Below are positions 1-6,273 of a DNA stretch of 9,319 bases, piece after piece; the first letter of the stretch is position 1, and each line of letters starts with the position of its first letter. The notes under the pieces were generated by a model. That model saw only the letters and a list, made by a program, of their open reading frames with translations, was not told the DNA's origin and ran no database searches. The translations under genes and the position numbers were made by a program. Location: NCBI GenBank assembly GCA_002329395.1, contig DCTQ01000010.1, positions 2,900 through 12,218 on the forward strand, in the 5' to 3' direction. The stretch comes from Candidatus Avelusimicrobium alvi. Its GTDB lineage: Bacteria > Elusimicrobiota > Elusimicrobia > Elusimicrobiales > Elusimicrobiaceae.

Positions 1-332
1 GTACCGGTGCCCATGCTGACGATCAGCCCTTCTTTTTTGCCGGACAGCGCCAGCCCGCCGAGCCCGATGGCTTCAAATTCGTCCACCGCGGCGGTCGGAA
101 TGCCGTACACGTCTTTTTTAAACAAAGAAGACCCCACGCCCGTTAAAATAATCTGTTTGACGTCCGAAAGGGACAGGCCGTTTTCGTTGACGAATTTACC
201 CAACGCGCCGTAGGCGGAAGTCAGCGGGTCGGCCGCTTCCACTTTCAGCATGGAGACGAGTTTTCCCCCGTCCGTATAACCCACGATTTTCGTCGTGGAA
301 CCGCCCACGTCAATCCCGATGACAACGCTCAT
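1..332 (-). CDS. coaW: Type II pantothenate kinase, N-terminal part (cut by window start)
   Basis: The frame from an ATG at 332 runs leftwards off the window, giving about 110 residues. Seen: an ASKHA-fold phosphate loop near the N-terminus (VVIGIDVGGSTTKIVGY), then LTGVGSS, the acidic VDEFEAIGLGG segment around residues 83-93, and SMGTGT at the cut end. Known: this order (GIDVGG, a Glu in xDEFxA, a GTGT phosphate loop) is typical of type II pantothenate kinases (CoaW family), which phosphorylate pantothenate in the first step of coenzyme A synthesis. A strong GGGAGG ribosome site lies at 337-342, 4 bases before the start. The start overlaps the stop of the upstream peptidase gene as ATGA, so translation is probably coupled. 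The main alternative, a BadF/HgdC-type dehydratase activator, shares the fold but fits the DEFEA segment less well. The C-terminal half lies outside the window. Confidence 0.85.
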   Translation of the reverse strand, partial: MSVVIGIDVGGSTTKIVGYTDGGKLVSMLKVEAADPLTSAYGALGKFVNENGLSLSDVKQIILTGVGSSLFKKDVYGIPTAAVDEFEAIGLGGLALSGKKEGLIVSMGTG

Positions 333-2377
333 AAAGCCTCCCGGTTCAGGCCGATGGACTGCAGGAACGGTTCGCTCTGCGCGGGACGGCCCAAAAAGTT
401 TTTCACCATTTCTTCTTCGTCCAGCGTGCCGCCTTTTTCCAAAATTTCGCGGCGGAATTTTAAGCCCGTCTCGGAATTAAAAATACCGTTCTTTTTAAAC
501 TCGCCGAAGAAATCCTCCGCAATTACTTCCGACCATAAATAACCGTAATACCCCGCGTCGTACCCGCCCATAATATGGCCGAAAGACGCCTGCGGGATGG
601 TGCCTTTGGTAAGCGGCAGCCCGCGGATTTTTTTCGTCAAATCAAAATACAGCTTGGTGGAATCCGGCGTAATCTTCGCGGTGTGCAGCGTCATATCGTA
701 CTGCGCAAAGAAATCCTGCCGCAAATAGGCGCCGCCGGAACCGAAATTTTTAGCGGCAATCATCCGCCCGATTAAATCGTCCGGCAGCGGTTCGCCGGTT
801 TTATAATGTTTGCTGATTTTTTTAAGCACCTGCGGATCCCACGCCCAGCGTTCCAGCATTTGGCTGGGGGCTTCCACAAAATCCCAGCTGACGTTGGTGC
901 CCGAGAAAGCCGAGTATTTGGATTTAGTCAGCGCGTTGTGCAAGACGTGGCCGAACTCGTGGAACAGGGTTTCCACTTCCCCGTGCTTTAAAAGCGAAGG
1001 CGTATCCGCCGACGGTTTATTGAGGTTGGCCACAATCGCCACGAACGGGATTTGGTACGTGCCGTCCTGCTTTTCCTCCCCTTCCACCAGGCCGAAACAC
1101 GCGGCGTGTTTGTATTTGCCTTCGCGGGGATAAAGGTCCATATAAAAATAAGCGATGAGTTCGCCGGAAGCGCTGTCTTTAATTTTAAACGCTTTCACGT
1201 CAGGATGCCACACCGGGACGTCCACCGGTTCAAACGTAATGCCGAACACGCCGCCAAACAGCTCCAGCATTCCGTCAATCACCACCTGGGAAGGGAAGTA
1301 TTCCTTGATTTTTTCGCTGTCCAGCTCCAGGTGTTCTTTGCGGTATTTGTTGCTCCAGTAGCCGCTTTCCCACGAATAAAGCGTGCGGCTTTTTTTGCCC
1401 GTTTTTTCGTTCTTGTAGGCAATCATTTCTTTATCTTCTTTTTTGCCCAGCGGTTTTAATTTTTTCTGTAAATCTTTTAAAAAGGTCATCACCGTTTTGG
1501 GGTTTTTCGCCATGCGGTTTTCCAGCTTTAAATCCGCATACGTGTTATACCCCAGCAAATGCGCGATTTGGCGGCGCAGGGTGAGCGTTTTTTCCAAAAG
1601 CTGTACGTTTTCTTCCCCGCCGCGGCGGTTGTATTTAAATTCCAGCGCTTTGCGGGCGGACTCGTCGTCGGCGTTTAACATAAAGGGCACATAGTCCGGG
1701 TAGTCCAGCGTAACGAGGTATTTGCCGTCTTCGGTTTTTTCAAGCTTTTGGATATAGTCCGCCCCCAGTCCTTTTAATTGCTCTTCGGTAACGGCCAGCG
1801 GGTCTTTATATTCCTGGATGTTTTTGTCAAACTTGATGACGTATTCGGCTTTTTCTTTATTAAGGGCTTTAAATTTTTCCAGGTCTTCGTCGCTTAGTTC
1901 CATACCGCTGTTTTTAAAACCAATCAGCATTTCTTTAACCAGCTTCGCCTGCACCGGGTCCAGCCGGGGGTTGGTGTCGGTATACTGGCGGATGGCTTGA
2001 TATACGTCGCGCCGGGTGGCTACGTCCACCATATACTGGCTGATTTGCATTTGGAGCGCCAGGGCGGCGTCGCGGAAGTTTTTATCGGTGGACACATAAG
2101 ACAGAAAACCGCTCATGCCCAGCGCGTTGCCGTACTTGTCAAAGGCGCGCTCGTAGCCCATAATGGTGTTGTCAAAGGTGCGTTCGCCGGGCGGGATGGC
2201 AATCAGCGCGGCCAGATCTTTTTCCAGCTGCACGCGCGCGGCGGCTTCGGCCGGGGCCAGTTCCTCCGCTTTATAATCAAAATGCAAAACGGCGTTTTTA
2301 AACATATCTGCCATGGAATACACTCCCGTCGCGGTTAGGAGAAAAGCCGTAACCAAAAGTAATTTTGTTTTTTTCAT
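329..2377 (-). CDS. M3 family zinc oligopeptidase, probably secreted
   Basis: A 682-residue zinc metallopeptidase of family M3 (thimet oligopeptidase / oligopeptidase A / Dcp / PepF clan). Seen: the zinc motif HEFGH at residues 473-477, with E502 in DFVEAPSQ as the likely third ligand, and a late Gly/Tyr-rich GGYDAGYYGY segment that in M3 enzymes carries substrate-binding tyrosines. The length is normal for the family. The N-terminus has two or three Lys, a hydrophobic run to about residue 20 and a possible cleavage site near SMA|D, so I infer export to the periplasm, where it would trim peptides; many M3 enzymes are cytoplasmic. No good Shine-Dalgarno sits close to the ATG. It is the first gene of a unit and its TGA overlaps the start of the pantothenate kinase gene. 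Which M3 subfamily it belongs to cannot be decided by eye. Confidence 0.93.
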   Translation of the reverse strand: MKKTKLLLVTAFLLTATGVYSMADMFKNAVLHFDYKAEELAPAEAAARVQLEKDLAALIAIPPGERTFDNTIMGYERAFDKYGNALGMSGFLSYVSTDKNFRDAALALQMQISQYMVDVATRRDVYQAIRQYTDTNPRLDPVQAKLVKEMLIGFKNSGMELSDEDLEKFKALNKEKAEYVIKFDKNIQEYKDPLAVTEEQLKGLGADYIQKLEKTEDGKYLVTLDYPDYVPFMLNADDESARKALEFKYNRRGGEENVQLLEKTLTLRRQIAHLLGYNTYADLKLENRMAKNPKTVMTFLKDLQKKLKPLGKKEDKEMIAYKNEKTGKKSRTLYSWESGYWSNKYRKEHLELDSEKIKEYFPSQVVIDGMLELFGGVFGITFEPVDVPVWHPDVKAFKIKDSASGELIAYFYMDLYPREGKYKHAACFGLVEGEEKQDGTYQIPFVAIVANLNKPSADTPSLLKHGEVETLFHEFGHVLHNALTKSKYSAFSGTNVSWDFVEAPSQMLERWAWDPQVLKKISKHYKTGEPLPDDLIGRMIAAKNFGSGGAYLRQDFFAQYDMTLHTAKITPDSTKLYFDLTKKIRGLPLTKGTIPQASFGHIMGGYDAGYYGYLWSEVIAEDFFGEFKKNGIFNSETGLKFRREILEKGGTLDEEEMVKNFLGRPAQSEPFLQSIGLNREAL

Positions 2378-2447
2378 ATTAATATATTACACTCTTATTG
2401 TATCGGTTTTCCGTTCAGTCGGGCAACCGGTAAAACGTGGAACGTAA

Positions 2448-2453
2448 ATTATA
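2448..2453 (-). promoter_or_regulatory. Candidate -10 box for the M3 peptidase gene
   Basis: The minus strand reads TATAAT here, which would start transcription near 2441 and leave a leader of about 64 bases before the ATG at 2377. I see no good -35 hexamer. A weaker TAATAT ends only 6 bases before the ATG and would give a leaderless message, so the exact start is open. Confidence 0.5.
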
Positions 2454-2490
2454 ACGCTGATGAAGAGAAATCCTTTTTCTTTTTGTTATT

Positions 2491-2499
2491 TGTTATAAT
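2491..2499 (+). promoter_or_regulatory. Extended -10 promoter for the arginine decarboxylase-agmatinase operon
   Basis: TGTTATAAT is a perfect -10 box with the extended TGn motif, which can work with a poor -35. Transcription would start near 2506 and give a leader of about 39 bases. An alternative is TTGTTA at 2483-2488, 17 bases, then TATATT at 2506-2511. It sits back to back with the peptidase promoter. Confidence 0.6.
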
Positions 2500-2544
2500 T
2501 TATATTATATTAATTCACATCAAGGAATTAGTGGAAAAATAAAA

Positions 2545-3099
2545 ATGTACGAAGCGTTTGTACCCAAAGAGATATTCCTTACTAAAGGAATCGGCAGACA
2601 CAAAGAAAAACTGGCCAGCTTTGAAGAAGCGTTGAGAGACGCCAAAATCGCCAGCTTTAACTTGGTGCCTGTGTCCAGCATCTTCCCTCCCGGCTGCAAG
2701 ACCGTGCCCGTTTCCAAAGGGCTTAAAGATCTTCACCCGGGCCAAATTCTGCATTGCGTCATCAGCAGAAACACCAGCAACGAATACCGCCGCCTTATTT
2801 CCGCTTCCGTGGGTCTTGCGATCCCGAAAGAAGGAAAGAAAACACACGGGTACATCTCCGAACACCACAGCTTCGGCGAAACCGACAAACAGGCCGGCGA
2901 TTACGCGGAAGACTTGGCCGCTTTGATGCTCTCCACCACGCTGGGCATCGAGTTTGACAACAATACCACTTGGGACCAGAAAGAAGAAATCTGGAAAATG
3001 AGCGGTAAAATCGTCCGCACCACCAACATCACCCAGTCTGCCATCTGCGTAGAGGGGCTTTGGACCACCGTCGTTGCGGCGGCCGTGTTTGTCAAATAA
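2545..3099 (+). CDS. pdaD: Pyruvoyl-dependent arginine decarboxylase
   Basis: A 184-residue enzyme that decarboxylates arginine to agmatine with a self-made pyruvoyl group instead of pyridoxal phosphate. Seen: the motif NLVPVSSIFPPGC, in which family members cleave between the two serines (here S44 and S45) to leave a small beta chain and an alpha chain of about 140 residues that begins with pyruvoyl. E106 in GYISEHH is the likely counterpart of the catalytic glutamate of the archaeal enzyme. The length (about 160-190 in the family) is normal and there is no signal peptide, so it is cytoplasmic. The Shine-Dalgarno is weak: GTGGA lies close and AAGGA is 18 bases away. The ureohydrolase gene follows after 13 bases, which supports the arginine-to-putrescine assignment. 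The aspartate or histidine pyruvoyl enzymes are unlikely from the motif. Confidence 0.93.
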   Translation: MYEAFVPKEIFLTKGIGRHKEKLASFEEALRDAKIASFNLVPVSSIFPPGCKTVPVSKGLKDLHPGQILHCVISRNTSNEYRRLISASVGLAIPKEGKKTHGYISEHHSFGETDKQAGDYAEDLAALMLSTTLGIEFDNNTTWDQKEEIWKMSGKIVRTTNITQSAICVEGLWTTVVAAAVFVK

Positions 3100-3112
3100 C
3101 TCCGGTAAGATT

Positions 3113-3985
3113 GTGAGCGATAACGTACAAACTGATAAGTTTATGGGGCTAGAGAGCAAATACAGCTCTCTGCCCCTTTGTAAATTCGTGGTAGTGCCCG
3201 TGCCGTTTGAAAAAACGGTCTGCTACGGGCACGGCACCGCCAAAGGCCCCGCCGCCGTGATTGAGGCCTCCACCCAAATTGAACTTTGGGACGAAGAAAC
3301 CAAAACCGAAACCTGGGAGCTGGGCATTAACACCCAGCCGGCCGTCAACTGCAAAGGCTCCACAAATACGGTGTTTAAAAACATTGATAAAACCGTGCGC
3401 AATCTGATGCAGTACAAAGCTATCCCGTTCTACATCGGGGGAGAGCACACGGTTACCCAGGCGCTCGCGCAGCCTTATATTGAAAAATACAAAAACCTGA
3501 GCATCCTGCATTTTGACGCCCACGCCGATTTGCGCGAAACCTTTGAAGGCACGCCCAAAAGCCACGCCTGTGCGCTGTATCCGGCTTCCCGTCAGGTGCC
3601 GGTGGTGCAGGTGGGCATCCGCAGCGTAGCCAGCGAAGAAAAACAATACTGCAACGCGGGCAAGGTAACCACGTTTTTAATGCACGAACACCGGGATATT
3701 AAAAAACTCATCCCGCAGGTGCTTAAAAAACTGACTGACACCGTGTATATTACCATTGACGTGGACGGTTTTGATCCGTCCGTCATCCCCGCCACGGGCA
3801 CGCCGCAGCCCGGCGGATTTATGTGGTATGAAGCGCTGGACTTGTTCCGCGAAGTCATCAAGCATAAAAAAATTGTGGCTGTAGACGTTGTAGAAGCCTG
3901 CCAGCGCAAGGCCGACGCCATTACGGAGTTTAACGTTTCCAAGTTAATCTACCGGCTGATGGGGTATCTGTCGCTGAAGAAATAA
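3113..3985 (+). CDS. speB: Agmatinase (ureohydrolase family)
   Basis: A 290-residue manganese ureohydrolase that, given its neighbour, should split agmatine into putrescine and urea. All usual metal ligands are visible (numbered from the GTG start): H112 in GGEHT, D135/H137/D139 in DAHAD, and D216/D218 in IDVDGFDP, followed by PATGTPQPGG and the conserved glutamate E261 in DVVEA. I chose GTG at 3113 because the family aligns with several residues before F-x-GLE and because it leaves a 13-base gap after the decarboxylase. An in-frame TTG at 3074 would overlap the upstream gene, and an ATG at 3143 would start inside the conserved FMGLE segment; none has a strong ribosome site. Arginase, guanidinobutyrase or another ureohydrolase activity cannot be excluded from the motifs alone. 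The operon ends at the terminator just downstream. Confidence 0.9.
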   Translation: MSDNVQTDKFMGLESKYSSLPLCKFVVVPVPFEKTVCYGHGTAKGPAAVIEASTQIELWDEETKTETWELGINTQPAVNCKGSTNTVFKNIDKTVRNLMQYKAIPFYIGGEHTVTQALAQPYIEKYKNLSILHFDAHADLRETFEGTPKSHACALYPASRQVPVVQVGIRSVASEEKQYCNAGKVTTFLMHEHRDIKKLIPQVLKKLTDTVYITIDVDGFDPSVIPATGTPQPGGFMWYEALDLFREVIKHKKIVAVDVVEACQRKADAITEFNVSKLIYRLMGYLSLKK

Positions 3986-3988
3986 TTT

Positions 3989-4015
3989 AAACCCGCTCTT
4001 ACGAGCGGGTTTTTT
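3989..4015 (+). terminator. Intrinsic terminator of the decarboxylase-agmatinase operon
   Basis: A perfect stem ACCCGCTC / GAGCGGGT, extendable by two A-T pairs, with the loop TTAC, and a run of six T. It begins 4 bases after the agmatinase stop codon. Confidence 0.93.
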
Positions 4016-4042
4016 ACGGGAAATTATCCCGCACTAGTTCCT

Positions 4043-4078
4043 GCCCGTTCCGGCTTCGTACCCGGAGCGGGCTTTTTT
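4043..4078 (+). terminator. Second tandem terminator
   Basis: The stem GCCCG-T-TCCGG / CCGGA-G-CGGGC (one T-G wobble) with an 8-base loop is followed by six T at 4073-4078. Its 3' arm and T-run closely resemble those of the terminator 60 bases upstream, which suggests a diverged duplication. It could act as a backup. Confidence 0.8.
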
Positions 4079-4191
4079 CCGGGCTTCCGTCCGGCTATGC
4101 ACGCGGCAAACACACGGCAGCCCTAGCATCACCGGCCCTAAACGCCGCACAGCGCACGGAAAACAGCCGCGCCTATACCTTGTCGGCTAAA
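4079..4191. other. Non-coding tract, T-poor on the plus strand
   Basis: No convincing gene here. By my count bases 4101-4170 hold only 3 T, with 29 C, 21 A and 17 G, unlike the AT-rich gaps elsewhere in the window. The only plus-strand ATG frame I noticed gives nine codons and has no ribosome site. It lies between convergent units and may be read-through DNA or the remains of something lost. Confidence 0.4.
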
Positions 4192-4192
4192 C

Positions 4193-4221
4193 GAAAACCC
4201 CGCCTTTTGGGCGGGGTTTTC
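4193..4221. terminator. Bidirectional terminator after the outer-membrane protein gene
   Basis: A perfect 12-bp inverted repeat (4193-4204 with 4210-4221, GC core CCCCGCC/GGCGGGG) around a 5-base loop, with A and T flanks that allow termination on both strands. It starts 19 bases beyond the stop codon of the minus-strand gene at 4240. Confidence 0.88.
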
Positions 4222-4239
4222 AAACAAATAACTGCTTGC

Positions 4240-4935
4240 TTAGAACTTGTAACCGACTTTAAACAGGAAAGACAGATAGCTGTAATTTTCTTTGCCGGAA
4301 ACACCGTCAATATCATACTTGCCAGTATCAAACTGAAAACCTTGGTAGCGCATTTCGCCGCCAATCATCCAGTTGCTTTCGCCCAGATCAGCTTCTACAC
4401 CGGCACCGACGAAATAGCCTAACGAAGTGCTGGTACCGTCAACAGAGCCGTTTCCGCCCCAGGATTCCATTTCAATTTTTCCCTTAGCAGAAGTCAAACC
4501 CAAACCAAAGGGGAAATACACGCGCACGCGGCTTTGGGGATTAACGTTCAACCGGCCGACCGCCATGGCATTAAACGTATTCATAGACGATTTACTGGTC
4601 GTGTGCCCCCAAGAGGAGGACAAATCATATTCAGCTTCGCCGAATACACCGCCGCTGAGCTCACCGCCCAAACCAAGGTAATCATTTACAAAATACAAAT
4701 AAGAGGCACCAAAACCAACACCAGCATCGCCCCAATCTAAATCATTAATTCTAAAGGTGTGTCCACCGCCGTCAATAACATACAGATCGCCCAAGCCCGC
4801 ATCTTGAAGCGGCGCAAGCGCTCCTAAATAACCGCTGGCCAGCTGATCGCCGGCCTGGATGCCTTCCGCTTTAACGGCGGTAGGCCAGGCGCATAAAATG
4901 CTAAGAAGCACGCCCAACACTGCTAATTTTTTCAT
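4240..4935 (-). CDS. Small outer-membrane beta-barrel protein
   Basis: A 231-residue exported protein of unknown specific function. Seen: a signal peptide MKKLAVLGVLLSILCAWPTAVKA with likely cleavage after residue 23, then many alternating hydrophobic/polar stretches rich in Gly and aromatics (for example VGFGASYLYFV, LGYFVGAGVEADL, MIGGEMRYQGFQF), ending in YLSFLFKVGYKF. A C-terminal Phe with alternating hydrophobic residues is the usual signal for the BAM insertion machinery. This fits the OmpW/OmpX-sized outer membrane beta-barrel domain proteins, probably eight strands. A strong AAGGAG lies 7 bases before the ATG. It is monocistronic, with its own promoter and a terminator at each side. 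The substrate, if it is a pore at all, cannot be told. Confidence 0.85.
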   Translation of the reverse strand: MKKLAVLGVLLSILCAWPTAVKAEGIQAGDQLASGYLGALAPLQDAGLGDLYVIDGGGHTFRINDLDWGDAGVGFGASYLYFVNDYLGLGGELSGGVFGEAEYDLSSSWGHTTSKSSMNTFNAMAVGRLNVNPQSRVRVYFPFGLGLTSAKGKIEMESWGGNGSVDGTSTSLGYFVGAGVEADLGESNWMIGGEMRYQGFQFDTGKYDIDGVSGKENYSYLSFLFKVGYKF

Positions 4936-4960
4936 TCAGTCTCTCCTTGTGTAGTTTGAC

Positions 4961-4974
4961 GCAAGTTTTCTTGC
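4961..4974 (-). promoter_or_regulatory. Stem-loop at the 5' end of the outer-membrane protein leader
   Basis: A perfect 5-bp inverted repeat GCAAG/CTTGC with a four-base A-rich loop on the minus strand, within a few bases of the predicted transcription start near 4976. Such 5' hairpins can slow mRNA decay, as known for ompA messages; that role here is inferred. Confidence 0.45.
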
Positions 4975-4982
4975 ATAGAGAA

Positions 4983-4991
4983 ATCATAGCA
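4983..4991 (-). promoter_or_regulatory. Extended -10 promoter of the outer-membrane protein gene
   Basis: The minus strand reads TGCTATGAT, an extended -10 element, with TTGCTT 17 bases upstream of the hexamer as a partial -35. It gives a start near 4976 and a leader of about 41 bases. Confidence 0.65.
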
Positions 4992-5027
4992 ATCTGTCGT
5001 CCAAAAAGCAAGAAAGTTTTATATACA

Positions 5028-5061
5028 AAAAAACCGCCCCGTTCCGACGGGGCGGTTTTTT
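5028..5061. terminator. Bidirectional terminator between the TPR gene and the barrel gene
   Basis: The perfect stem CCGCCCCG/CGGGGCGG with six A before and six T after (loop TTCCGA) gives a T-run on either strand. It lies 15 bases beyond the stop of the TPR gene at 5077 and closes the four-gene minus-strand unit. It also shields the barrel gene from read-through. Confidence 0.93.
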
Positions 5062-5076
5062 CCGGCAAAAACGGTC

Positions 5077-6273
5077 TCACAGCGGCGGCAGCGGGCCGAC
5101 GTTTCCGCCTTCCGGCAGAGTGTACGGACACTTCAGCAGAGATTTGGCCAGCTCGTCAAACCCCCATTTATCCCTAAAAGAAAGGACGTATTTATACTGC
5201 GCCGCGGCTTTCTCGCGCTCACCCAGCAAATCATATACCTGGCCCAGACGCATTTCGTTCCACACGCCCCAGCGGCTGGGCTCCTGGCCTTTCAGCGCCT
5301 GCTGGCCCTGTTCAAACAGTTTGCGGGCTTCTTCAAGATTGCCCTGCGCCATTTGGGCGGTGCCCAAAGCGGTATAAGCGCGGGAAATATAAATATCTTT
5401 ATAAAAAGGATCGTTTCCGATTAACTCCAAAAACGCCTGCGCCTGACGGGTTACTTCGTCGTAGTGCCCGGTTTCGTAGAGGCAGATGATTTCCACGTAA
5501 TGCATCAGCGGATTTTTGGGGTATTTTGCGCGCAGCTCGCGGATGTATTCCAGCGACTTGGCGGGATTGTAATACTTGCCGCCGCGCGTGTTTTGGACTT
5601 CAATTAAAATCAGTTTGGAACTGTCGGCCGTAAAATGCGCTTTTTCGCGCGCCAGATTCAGCTGCGCCACGCCTTCGTCCGGGTTGCCTTTAATGGCTAC
5701 GATTTTAGCCAGGATTTTAATGACGGAAGGGAGAGTGCCCGCGTAATACTGGTAAATGCCCAGGCCGAAATACGCGTCGTAATACGTCGGGTCCAGCTCC
5801 AGGGATTTTTCCAGATTTTTAATGGCTTTGCGTCCCGAAAAATAGGCCGTAATCCAGCTGCGGTTGCGCATGGTGAACATCGCGCGCAGCCCGTACAGCG
5901 CGCCGATGCCCATATAGGCGTTGGGGTCGTCCGGGTTTTGTTTAATCCAGCGCTTAATGCCGGCGATGGAATCGTCCAGTATTTTTTCAAACACTTTACG
6001 CTGGGCATCGTCGCTGAGTTCATACTCGTATTCGTAACGGCTCCAGGCAATCATCGCGTTGCCGAAATGCGCGAACGGATGGTCGGGATAGTCCTGAAAA
6101 ACGAGTTCAATGTTTTTTTGCGCGGTGTCAAAATCCAGGCTGTACACGCCGTTAATCCCTTCCGTGGCGTGTTCCATTACGTCGGGAGGCAAAGTGATTT
6201 CCGCACGCGCGGAAGGCAGCGCGCCGGATACGAACAGGCACAGCGCGGCCGCCAGGCAAACCAGCCGTTTCAT
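5077..6273 (-). CDS. Secreted tetratricopeptide-repeat protein
   Basis: A 398-residue protein with a signal peptide (MKRLVCLAAALCLFVSGALPSARA, cleavage likely after residue 24) and helical repeats. Clear TPR-like units are seen around residues 117-178 (NAYMGIGALYGLRAMF and LELDPTYYDAYFGLGIYQYY) and 295-365 (ISRAYTALGTAQMAQGN, EMRLGQVYDLLGEREKAAAQY). TPR domains bind other proteins, so I infer a periplasmic scaffold or assembly role; there is no catalytic motif. The C-terminus is Pro/Gly-rich. The start shares one base with the serS stop (TAATG) and AGAGG lies 10 bases before it, so translation is probably coupled. It is the last gene of the unit that starts with the CsgG-like lipoprotein. I do not recognise a specific family. 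Confidence 0.85.
   Translation of the reverse strand: MKRLVCLAAALCLFVSGALPSARAEITLPPDVMEHATEGINGVYSLDFDTAQKNIELVFQDYPDHPFAHFGNAMIAWSRYEYEYELSDDAQRKVFEKILDDSIAGIKRWIKQNPDDPNAYMGIGALYGLRAMFTMRNRSWITAYFSGRKAIKNLEKSLELDPTYYDAYFGLGIYQYYAGTLPSVIKILAKIVAIKGNPDEGVAQLNLAREKAHFTADSSKLILIEVQNTRGGKYYNPAKSLEYIRELRAKYPKNPLMHYVEIICLYETGHYDEVTRQAQAFLELIGNDPFYKDIYISRAYTALGTAQMAQGNLEEARKLFEQGQQALKGQEPSRWGVWNEMRLGQVYDLLGEREKAAAQYKYVLSFRDKWGFDELAKSLLKCPYTLPEGGNVGPLPPL

Noticed and set aside
1..332. 2-hydroxyacyl-CoA dehydratase activator (BadF/HgdC)
   Set aside because: The N-terminal nucleotide loop is shared, but the DEFEA segment followed by SMGTGT fits type II pantothenate kinase better.
1052..1459. 135-codon plus-strand frame inside the M3 peptidase
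   Set aside because: Antisense shadow with Phe/Ala runs, while the opposite strand encodes an unbroken conserved peptidase.
2515..3159. Long open frame on the minus strand (214 codons) opposite the arginine decarboxylase
   Set aside because: It is antisense to a clearly recognised enzyme, has low-complexity Phe/Gly/Val-rich content and no recognisable domain, and covers the promoter region.
4097..4126. Possible nine-codon peptide starting ATGCACGCG
   Set aside because: No ribosome site, lies after two terminators, and is too short to support.
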